From assembly GCA_028683685.1 (NCBI GenBank), contig JAQUHH010000129.1, forward strand, positions 1 to 6,716: 6,716 bases of DNA, read 5' to 3'. This document shows positions 1 through 6,054 of the stretch, in pieces. Each line of letters opens with the position of its first letter. Position 1 is the first letter of the stretch. Both the position numbers and the translations under genes were made by a program. The DNA comes from Bacteroidales bacterium (lineage in GTDB: Bacteria > Bacteroidota > Bacteroidia > Bacteroidales > WCHB1-69). The notes beneath the pieces were generated by a model. That model was not told where the DNA came from. It saw nothing but the letters and a program-made list of their open reading frames with translations, and searched no databases.

Positions 1-1
1 T

Positions 2-1225
2 CAAAAAGCCAACATTCCAGGATTTCGTCCAGGAAACGTTCCAATGGGAATGATAAAAAAAATGTATGGTAAATCAATTAAAGCAGATGTAATCAATAAA
101 ACAGTTTCTGATAATTTAGAAAAACACATTAAAGAAAATAACATCACGTATCTTGGAGAACCTATCATCAATGAAGAAAAATCTTCTATTGATATTGAAA
201 AAGAGACTGTTCAAAAATTCTATTTCGAAATTGGCATTCAACCAGAAGTTGATTTGAAAACCATCAAGCATACTGGAAAACAATATGAGATTGAAGCTAC
301 AGAAAAACAAATTGACGAGGAAGTGTTGCAACTAACCAAAAGATACGGTAACGTAAGCTCCCCTGAAACCATTGGAGCCGCAGACTTAGTAACAGGTGAA
401 TTTATCTATAGTGACGATGAAGACACAGCTACACCAATTCAAACTTCAATTTTTGTTGATTTATTTGAAGATGCTAAAATTAAAAAAGCATTTGTTGATA
501 AAAAAGCAGAAGAAACCATCAAATTTGATGTAAAAAAAGCATTTAAAGATCCAAAACATATTGCAAAAGCATTAAATATCAAAGAATCAGAAGTTGAAAA
601 TGCAAAATCTGAAATTCTATTTACAGCAAAAAGCATCAGCCGCTTAACTCCATCGGAAATGAATGAAGATTTATTTAAAAAAGTATTTCCAGAAAAAGAG
701 ATAAAAACAGAAAAAGAATTTAAAACAGCAGTAAAAGAAGTTATTGAAAAAGAATTTGTTCAATACTCTGAACGCAAATTTATGGACGAAACCATCAAAG
801 AAATCATTGAAAAAAGTGGAATAATACTTCCAGAAGAATTCTTAAAAAAATGGATGATCCAAACCAATGATACCATCACTAAAGAAAATGTTGAAAGTGA
901 ATACGAACGCATGAATCAATCCCTCAAATGGCAATTGATTGAAAATGCTTTGGTTAAAGAAAACAATATTGCCATCAATATGGATTCTGTAAAAGACTAT
1001 ATTCGTGAATTTTACAGAGGTTATTTCAAATCATCAGAAGCACCCACAGATGAAGAAACCATGAATGAAAACTTGGAAAAAATAGTAGACCAAGCCATTC
1101 AAAACAAAGAAGATGTTAAAAAAATATACGAAACTTTATTTGATCAAAAAATCACCGAAGCAATTAAAAAATTAGTCAAACCTAAATTAGAAAAAATTAG
1201 CTTTGACGATTTTATAAAATTATAG
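2..1225 (+). CDS. tig: Trigger factor, ribosome-associated chaperone (5' partial)
   Basis: Trigger factor binds at the ribosomal exit tunnel and shields nascent chains in the cytoplasm. The frame is open from base 2, and the first ATG (44) is internal because the conserved ribosome-docking loop GFRPGNVP (visible residues 7-14) lies upstream of it. By comparison with E. coli, where this loop is residues 43-50, about 36 N-terminal codons lie outside the window. The visible 407 residues would give a full protein of about 443, a normal length. Order: ribosome-binding domain to about visible residue 85, an FKBP-position domain at about 125-212, then a lysine/glutamate-rich helical C-terminal substrate-cradle region. 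The middle domain has kept its length but lost the usual FKBP landmarks: the expected PGFE-type motif is replaced by FEDAKIKKAF, so prolyl isomerase activity is doubtful. I recall similar erosion in other Bacteroidota trigger factors. The gene ends 23 bp before clpP, so the two are probably co-transcribed. The identification is firm; the loss of isomerase activity is inference. Confidence 0.95.
   Translation, partial: QKANIPGFRPGNVPMGMIKKMYGKSIKADVINKTVSDNLEKHIKENNITYLGEPIINEEKSSIDIEKETVQKFYFEIGIQPEVDLKTIKHTGKQYEIEATEKQIDEEVLQLTKRYGNVSSPETIGAADLVTGEFIYSDDEDTATPIQTSIFVDLFEDAKIKKAFVDKKAEETIKFDVKKAFKDPKHIAKALNIKESEVENAKSEILFTAKSISRLTPSEMNEDLFKKVFPEKEIKTEKEFKTAVKEVIEKEFVQYSERKFMDETIKEIIEKSGIILPEEFLKKWMIQTNDTITKENVESEYERMNQSLKWQLIENALVKENNIAINMDSVKDYIREFYRGYFKSSEAPTDEETMNENLEKIVDQAIQNKEDVKKIYETLFDQKITEAIKKLVKPKLEKISFDDFIKL
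1198..1205 (+). promoter_or_regulatory. Possible -7 promoter box (TAGCTTTG) ahead of clpP
   Basis: TAGCTTTG matches the Bacteroidota sigma-A type -7 consensus TAnnTTTG at every fixed position. It lies inside the last codons of tig, about 44 bp before the clpP ATG, a suitable distance for a clpP promoter. No TTG or TTTG -33 element is visible 17-23 bp upstream, and several chance matches to this box are expected per strand in AT-rich sequence of this length. A clpP-specific start within tig is therefore only a possibility. Confidence 0.2.
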
Positions 1226-1248
1226 TTTAACCTTAAAAACTTGAAATT

Positions 1249-1923
1249 ATGGACAGCAATGAATTCAAAAAATACGCCACCAAACATTTAGGCATTAGTA
1301 GTTTGAACATGGATCGCTATACTTCTATGGTCAACAACAACTATATTTCCCCAATGATTATCGAAGAACGCCAACTAAACATTGCTACAATGGACGTATT
1401 TTCGAGACTCATGATGGATCGTATTATCTTTTTGGGAGTTCCCATTTATGATAGTGTTGCAAACATTATTCAAGCACAGTTATTATTTCTTGAATCTGTG
1501 GACTCCAAAAAAGACATTCAAATTTATTTGAATTCTCCGGGCGGCTCAGTTCATGCTGGACTAGGCATTTACGACACCATGCAATATATAGCACCCGACA
1601 TTGCCACTATTTGCACAGGCATGGCAGCTTCTATGGGAGCTGTTCTTTTGTGCGCTGGAGCCAAAGGCAAACGCACTGCACTTAAACATGCTCGCGTTAT
1701 GATTCATCAACCTATGGGAGGTGCTGAAGGACAGGCTACAGATATTGAAATTACGGCTCGTGAAATTCAAAAATTAAAAAAAGAACTATATGAAATCATT
1801 GCTTTTCATTCAGGAAAAGATTATGATAGTATATGGAAAGATGCCGACAGAGATTATTGGATGACTGCCCAAGAAGCTCGTGATTATGGAATGATAGATG
1901 AAATCTTAGAGCGAAAAGCATAA
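1249..1923 (+). CDS. clpP: ATP-dependent Clp protease proteolytic subunit ClpP
   Basis: This is the serine peptidase that forms the double-heptamer degradation chamber in the cytoplasm and is fed unfolded substrates by ClpX, encoded just downstream. The 224-residue protein carries the full catalytic triad: Ser128 in GMAASMGA, His153 in MIHQPMGG and Asp202 in DRDYWM. The oxyanion-hole segment NSPGGS is at 95-100. These positions are exactly 31 higher than mature E. coli Ser97/His122/Asp171, so the alignment is gapless across the core and the leader before the mature start (near Tyr32) is about 31 residues, against 14 in E. coli. That longer leader resembles what I recall of Bacteroidota ClpP and supports the ATG at 1249. 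A second Met at residue 21 is a less likely start. The usual hydrophobic-pocket residues and core helices look intact. The gene follows tig by 23 bp, has no Shine-Dalgarno sequence but an A-rich leader, and is followed by a strong terminator. Confidence 0.98.
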   Translation: MDSNEFKKYATKHLGISSLNMDRYTSMVNNNYISPMIIEERQLNIATMDVFSRLMMDRIIFLGVPIYDSVANIIQAQLLFLESVDSKKDIQIYLNSPGGSVHAGLGIYDTMQYIAPDIATICTGMAASMGAVLLCAGAKGKRTALKHARVMIHQPMGGAEGQATDIEITAREIQKLKKELYEIIAFHSGKDYDSIWKDADRDYWMTAQEARDYGMIDEILERKA

Positions 1924-1944
1924 ACGAACGATACTAAAAACCAT

Positions 1945-1978
1945 AAAAGAGCCGTATTTTTTCAAATCGGCTCTTTTT
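1945..1978 (+). terminator. Rho-independent terminator between clpP and clpX
   Basis: AAAAGAGCCG (1945-1954) pairs perfectly with CGGCTCTTTT (1968-1977), giving a 10-bp stem with a GC-rich middle followed by a T tract (1974-1978). The 13-base loop can extend the helix further by pairing ATTT (1956-1959) with AAAT (1964-1967) across a one-base bulge at 1955. It begins 22 bp after the clpP stop and ends about 20 bp before the clpX ATG. It should end or attenuate the tig-clpP transcript, which leaves clpX dependent on read-through or on a promoter I cannot identify. Confidence 0.85.
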
Positions 1979-1998
1979 ATTGAAAATTAAAAAAGATT

Positions 1999-3228
1999 AT
2001 GGCAAAGCAAAAAAAAGAACAAGAACAAATTTGTTCATTTTGTGGAAGCACCGCTAAAGATGGATTAATTATTTTTAGCAGCGGTGCTAATTGTGACATT
2101 TGCGAAGAGTGTGTTCGACATGCGAATACAATTTTGGAAGAGAATAAAAAATTCCAAAAGAAGGAAAACAGCGACTTTAAATTATATAAACCAGCTGAAA
2201 TAAAAGATTTTTTAGATCAATATGTAATTGGTCAAGAAAATGCTAAAAAAACTTTATCTGTAGGAGTTTATAACCATTTCAAAAGGATTTCTGCAAAAAA
2301 AACCAAGCATGATGAAGTAGAGATTGAAAAATCAAACATTATTATGATTGGAGAAACGGGAACTGGAAAAACTTTGATTGCCAGAACCATTGCCAAACTT
2401 TTAGATGTTCCTTTTTGCATTGCAGATGCCACTGTTTTTACGGAAGCAGGATATGTTGGAGAAGATGTTGAAAGCATATTATCTCGACTTTTACAAGCGG
2501 CCGATTACAACGTAGAACAGGCTGAAAAAGGAATTGTTTTTATAGATGAAATTGACAAAGTAGCTCGCAAATCTGACAATCCATCCATTACCAGAGACGT
2601 TTCGGGCGAAGGTGTACAACAAGCACTTTTAAAACTTCTGGAAGGATCCAAAGTAAACGTACCCCCACAAGGCGGTCGTAAACATCCAGAGCAAAAGTTC
2701 ATCGAAATAAACACACAAAATATTTTATTTATTGCAGGTGGTGCATTTGATGGAATTGAGAAAAAAATAGCATCAAGACTAAACACTAATGTAATTGGAT
2801 ATACTAAGAAAGCCGAAATCGTTGACAAATCAAACATGATGCAATATATTTCTGCACAAGATTTAAAAAGTTTTGGTTTAATTCCTGAATTATGTGGACG
2901 TTTTCCTGTGGTCACCTATTTGAATCCATTAGACAGAGAGGCATTAAAAAGAATTTTATCAGAACCTAAAAACGCTTTAATAAAACAATACATTAAACTT
3001 TTTGAAATTGACAATATTAAACTCACTTTTGACGATTCGGTCATTGATTTTATTGTAGACAAAGCCGTTGAATTAAAGCTTGGAGCCAGAGGATTACGTT
3101 CTATTATTGAAACTATTATGATGGATTTAATGTTTGAACTTCCATCCAACAAAAAGATAAAAGAATATACCCTGACCAAAGAGTATGCAATGACAAAATT
3201 ATCGAGCATTATTAGCAGTGCTTCATAA
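1999..3228 (+). CDS. clpX: ATP-dependent Clp protease ATP-binding subunit ClpX
   Basis: ClpX is the AAA+ hexameric unfoldase that recognises tagged or misfolded proteins and threads them into ClpP. The 409-residue protein is full length (E. coli 424) with every expected element. The N-terminal zinc-binding domain has Cys12/Cys15 (CSFC) and Cys35/Cys38 (CEEC). The substrate-gripping pore loop GYVGED is at 151-156. Walker A is GETGTGKT (118-125) and Walker B is IVFIDEID (179-186). The RKH pore motif is at 227-229, the arginine finger is Arg301 in GRFPVV, and the sensor 2 motif GARGLR is at 362-367. The ClpP-docking tripeptide, IGF in E. coli, reads IGY here (266-268), a conservative change that should keep ClpP binding. 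An extra cysteine, Cys32, lies near the zinc ligands. The ATG is preceded by an A-rich stretch rather than a Shine-Dalgarno sequence. The gene follows the clpP terminator closely, so its transcription may be partly uncoupled from clpP. Confidence 0.98.
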   Translation: MAKQKKEQEQICSFCGSTAKDGLIIFSSGANCDICEECVRHANTILEENKKFQKKENSDFKLYKPAEIKDFLDQYVIGQENAKKTLSVGVYNHFKRISAKKTKHDEVEIEKSNIIMIGETGTGKTLIARTIAKLLDVPFCIADATVFTEAGYVGEDVESILSRLLQAADYNVEQAEKGIVFIDEIDKVARKSDNPSITRDVSGEGVQQALLKLLEGSKVNVPPQGGRKHPEQKFIEINTQNILFIAGGAFDGIEKKIASRLNTNVIGYTKKAEIVDKSNMMQYISAQDLKSFGLIPELCGRFPVVTYLNPLDREALKRILSEPKNALIKQYIKLFEIDNIKLTFDDSVIDFIVDKAVELKLGARGLRSIIETIMMDLMFELPSNKKIKEYTLTKEYAMTKLSSIISSAS

Positions 3229-3244
3229 AACAATATTTTATTTG

Positions 3245-3252
3245 TAGATTTG
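3245..3252 (+). promoter_or_regulatory. Possible -7 promoter box (TAGATTTG) ahead of the DUF4294 gene
   Basis: TAGATTTG is a perfect match to the Bacteroidota -7 consensus TAnnTTTG. It lies in the 67-bp gap after clpX and about 44 bp before the ATG at 3296, a plausible promoter distance. It is in non-coding DNA at the largest gap of the downstream gene run, which favours a real role. No clear TTG -33 element is seen at 17-23 bp upstream, so the call is tentative. If real, it would drive the four genes that follow. Confidence 0.4.
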
Positions 3253-3295
3253 CGTTGGCACAGTTCTTGATTTATTGTCATTAAACTTCAACGTC

Positions 3296-3877
3296 ATGAA
3301 AAAAACAATTGCTATTACAGCGCTCATTTTTATCTATGGACTTGCATTTTCGCAAGTTACATCTGATAAAATTGTAGCAGCAACTGTTTTAGACGGGGAC
3401 ACCATCCCCTATTTAGGTCTTCGAGAAGTGACCATTGTTTCATGGCGACCTTTCCGAAATGCATCTGAAGAACAGGCACATCGCCGATTGGTTAACAACG
3501 TCCGATTTGTATATCCTTATGCAAAAGTTGCATCTGCCAAAATGAGACATTACGATAACTTAAGTGCCTCTGCAAAAAATCGTCGCGAACGGAATAAAAT
3601 CAGCAAAAGAGCTGAAGAAGAAATAAAAGCACAATTTGAAAATGACATCCGAAACATGACTCAGTCGCAGGGAATTCTATTAATAAAACTCATCGACAGG
3701 GAAGGCGGAAAATCATCGTATGAAATTATCTCGGCAACGCGTGGAAAATTTAGAGCTGTTTTTTGGCAATCTTTTTCTTATTTTTGGGGAATTGATTTAA
3801 AAGAACAATACGACCCTAGCGGTAAGGATAAAGAAATTGAAACCATTGTTAACTTAATAGATGCAGGATTAATATAA
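3296..3877 (+). CDS. Secreted DUF4294 domain protein, function unknown
   Basis: The 193-residue product matches my recollection of the DUF4294 family, found mainly in Bacteroidota and without an established function. A signal peptide is visible: MKK, a hydrophobic core to about residue 18, and a likely signal peptidase I cut after AFS (residue 19) leaving an N-terminal Gln. The mature protein is therefore predicted to be periplasmic or exported. After a short beta-rich start (VLDGDTIPYLGLREVTI, about 31-47) comes a basic and acidic helical middle (about 83-120), then the family-like core MTQSQGILLIKLIDREGG (121-138) and the aromatic stretch FRAVFWQSFSYFWGIDL (152-168). No catalytic motif is recognisable. 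An in-frame TTG at 3275 would extend the protein by seven residues, but that would put extra sequence before a textbook MKK signal peptide, so the ATG at 3296 is chosen. The TPR lipoprotein gene follows after 21 bp, suggesting a shared operon and possibly a shared envelope role. Confidence 0.85.
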   Translation: MKKTIAITALIFIYGLAFSQVTSDKIVAATVLDGDTIPYLGLREVTIVSWRPFRNASEEQAHRRLVNNVRFVYPYAKVASAKMRHYDNLSASAKNRRERNKISKRAEEEIKAQFENDIRNMTQSQGILLIKLIDREGGKSSYEIISATRGKFRAVFWQSFSYFWGIDLKEQYDPSGKDKEIETIVNLIDAGLI

Positions 3878-3898
3878 ATATTTTCAAAAACATACGCC

Positions 3899-5083
3899 AT
3901 GAAAACTATAAACAAACCATTTCAAATTTTAGCAATCTTTGGATTTGTCACTCTCTTTTTTTTCCAATCCTGCGTTTCGAGTGAACGATTATTAGAAAAA
4001 GGGGATTATGATGCCGCTTTGGATAAATCCATAAAAAAGGTAACCAAAGATCCAGATAAAAAAAGCGAATTCCAAATTTTGAAAAGTGCTTATAATTTTG
4101 CACAACAAAAGGATAACGAACGAATAAATGACTTACGAAAAACGGGACAACCAAATATTTGGGGAAATGTTTTTACCATTTTTAACCGAATGAACAAACG
4201 TCAAAACAAACTGAAGACTGTACCCTATCAAGTTCGAAATAAACTCAATATTCCTGAAGTTAACTATTCTTCACAAATTGAAGATGCAAGGTACAAAGCA
4301 GCTGAATATCACTTTGTTTTGGCACAACAACTTTTAAACCAGCAAAATAAAAGAAAAGCCAGAGAAGCATACCAAGAACTTCAAAATGTTGAACAATATT
4401 TAATCAACTATAAAGATGTTAATGAGCTAAAAATAAAAGCATTAAACGACGGGAGAATGTTCTGCCTTGTTGCTTTTAACAATGCTTCTGGACAAACTAT
4501 TCCAGACGAATTTTATAACGAATTAGAAAAAATAAACATTAGCCGTTTAAATAGCACATGGACATTATACGATATTAATAACGATGCAACCAAATGTTAT
4601 GATTATAAGATTCTAATCAGCATTCAAAATATTAAAATTACTCCTGAATTAGTAAAAGAAAACAATTACACCTACGACAAAGAAATCCAAGATGGCATTC
4701 AGCCAAAGGTAGACAAACAAGGATTGGTTGTTAAAGACTCTTTGGGAGAAATTATTTACATTCCAAAATACAAAAAAATCTACTGTTATGTTCGAGATTT
4801 AGAACAACATAAAGATGCACACGTAGAAGTATCTGTAAGTTATTATGACAATATTAGTCATCGAGTTTTAAGAAGCAACCAATTAGATGGTCAGTTTTCA
4901 TTTCATCATATTGCAACAACTGCAAATGGAGATTTGGATATTTTACCACAAATCATTCGCCGTCGCCTCGGATCGATGCCTATCCCCTTTCCACAAGATT
5001 TTGATATGATTATGCAAACATCTGTAATTCTAAGAGACAAAATTAATTCATATCTCTACAATAACAGGAACCTGATAAATTAA
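3899..5083 (+). CDS. Predicted lipoprotein with TPR-like helical repeats, function unknown
   Basis: I do not recognise a named family for this 394-residue protein. Its N terminus is a lipoprotein-type signal: Lys2 and Lys6, a hydrophobic stretch at about 10-22 ending FFF, and a lipobox-like FQSC with Cys25 as the probable lipidated residue. Phe at -3 is non-canonical, but SC endings are common in Bacteroidota. No run of acidic residues follows Cys25, so there is no clear surface-export signal and a periplasm-facing anchor is likelier. Residues 28-70 (ERLLEKGDYDAALDKSIKKV onward) read as a TPR-like helix pair. A second helical block spans about 128-182 (AEYHFVLAQQLLNQQNKRKA and following). The C-terminal half (about 185-390) looks mainly beta-rich and contains three further cysteines (189, 233, 296). 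TPR repeats usually bind partner proteins, so a scaffold role in the envelope is a guess. It sits 21 bp after the DUF4294 gene and one base before the dehydrogenase, which implies co-transcription. Confidence 0.8.
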   Translation: MKTINKPFQILAIFGFVTLFFFQSCVSSERLLEKGDYDAALDKSIKKVTKDPDKKSEFQILKSAYNFAQQKDNERINDLRKTGQPNIWGNVFTIFNRMNKRQNKLKTVPYQVRNKLNIPEVNYSSQIEDARYKAAEYHFVLAQQLLNQQNKRKAREAYQELQNVEQYLINYKDVNELKIKALNDGRMFCLVAFNNASGQTIPDEFYNELEKINISRLNSTWTLYDINNDATKCYDYKILISIQNIKITPELVKENNYTYDKEIQDGIQPKVDKQGLVVKDSLGEIIYIPKYKKIYCYVRDLEQHKDAHVEVSVSYYDNISHRVLRSNQLDGQFSFHHIATTANGDLDILPQIIRRRLGSMPIPFPQDFDMIMQTSVILRDKINSYLYNNRNLIN

Positions 5084-5084
5084 A

Positions 5085-6032
5085 ATGAAATCAAAAATAC
5101 TTTTTTTAGACAGCACTCACCCAATTCTTTATGAAAAATTTAAAGAATTGGGTTTTGAAGTTTTATATGAATTTGATAAAACAAAAAAGGAATTAATCCA
5201 CCAACTCAAAGATATAGAAGGACTTATCATTCGCAGCCGCATGAAAATTGACGCTGAAATTATGCAAAATGCACCCTCTTTAAAGTTTATTGGACGTGTG
5301 GGTTCGGGACTCGAAAACATCGATTTGGAATATGCCAAAAGCAAAGGGATTTATTGTATCAACTCGCCAGAAGGCAATAGAGATGCCGTTGCTGAACACA
5401 CTATGGGAATGCTTTTGTGTTTGAAAAACAACATTTTGAAATCCGACCAAGAAGTAAGAAATGGACTTTGGTTGCGAGAAGAAAACCGCGGCATTGAAAT
5501 TTCGGGCAAAACAATTGCAATCATCGGATTTGGCAATATGGGAAGTGCGTTTGCACAGAGACTAAAAGGATTTGATTGTACTGTTTTGGCCTACGATAAA
5601 TTCAAAACGAATTATGCTCCCGAGTCCGTTAAAGAAACTACGTTGGATGATATTTATGAAAATGCAGACATGGTAAGTTACCATATTCCGTACAATCAAG
5701 AAAACCATTATTTAATCAATACAAATCAAATTGATTTATTTAAAAAGCCCATTACCCTCTTAAATACTTCCAGAGGAAAAATTTTAAACACTCAAGATTT
5801 GGTTACAGCCTTAAAAAATGGAAAAGTAAATGGAGCCTGCTTAGATGTTTTGGAATATGAAAGTGTCAATCTACAAAATCTAGAAAAAGCACAATGGCCC
5901 GAAGCAATGAGCCAACTAACCAGGATGCAAAACGTAGTTCTTAGCTCGCATATTGCGGGTTGGACGCACGAATCAAACATTAAACTCTCTCTCTTTTTAG
6001 TTGAAAAAATAAAAAAAGCACTTTCACTTTAA
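5085..6032 (+). CDS. D-2-hydroxyacid dehydrogenase, 3-phosphoglycerate dehydrogenase-like, no ACT domain
   Basis: This is an NAD-dependent D-isomer 2-hydroxyacid dehydrogenase of the cytoplasm. The N-terminal half resembles 3-phosphoglycerate dehydrogenase, the first step of serine synthesis: the substrate-loop RSRMKID is at 50-56 and GRVGSGLENID at 70-80. The Rossmann domain has GFGNMG (148-153) with Asp171 closing the second strand, favouring NAD over NADP. The catalytic set is complete by position: Arg230 in NTSRG, Glu259 in DVLEYES and His289 in SSHIAG. At 315 residues it lacks the C-terminal ACT domain that gives serine feedback in E. coli SerA (410 residues). The Glu-His spacing is 30 residues against 23 in E. 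coli SerA, with an inserted segment rich in Trp, Gln and Met, and HIAGWT replaces the usual HIGGST-like motif. I recall the same HxAGWT variant in Bacteroidota relatives. SerA activity is likely but not certain; another 2-hydroxyacid or 2-keto acid substrate is possible, so no symbol is given. It starts one base after the lipoprotein stop, so translational coupling is likely. Confidence 0.9.
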   Translation: MKSKILFLDSTHPILYEKFKELGFEVLYEFDKTKKELIHQLKDIEGLIIRSRMKIDAEIMQNAPSLKFIGRVGSGLENIDLEYAKSKGIYCINSPEGNRDAVAEHTMGMLLCLKNNILKSDQEVRNGLWLREENRGIEISGKTIAIIGFGNMGSAFAQRLKGFDCTVLAYDKFKTNYAPESVKETTLDDIYENADMVSYHIPYNQENHYLINTNQIDLFKKPITLLNTSRGKILNTQDLVTALKNGKVNGACLDVLEYESVNLQNLEKAQWPEAMSQLTRMQNVVLSSHIAGWTHESNIKLSLFLVEKIKKALSL

Positions 6033-6054
6033 TAATTCATTTTATATAAAAACA

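Noticed and set aside
1955..1962. TATTTTTT as a clpX promoter -7 box
   Set aside because: It lacks the final G of the consensus, has no -33 element, and is the loop of the terminator hairpin.
2505..2915. A 136-residue open frame on the - strand inside clpX
   Set aside because: It is wholly antisense to an intact, highly conserved gene, and its translation shows no recognisable motif; it is a shadow of clpX codons.
3225..3241. Hairpin ATAAAA / TTTTAT just at the clpX stop as a terminator
   Set aside because: The stem is only six A-T pairs with no GC core and would be too weak for intrinsic termination.
3275..3295. TTG at 3275 as the start of the DUF4294 protein
   Set aside because: It would add seven residues ahead of a standard MKK signal peptide; the ATG at 3296 is the better start.
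4093..4100. TAATTTTG, another match to the -7 box consensus
   Set aside because: It lies deep inside the lipoprotein coding region with no gene start nearby; it illustrates how often this short motif occurs by chance in AT-rich DNA.
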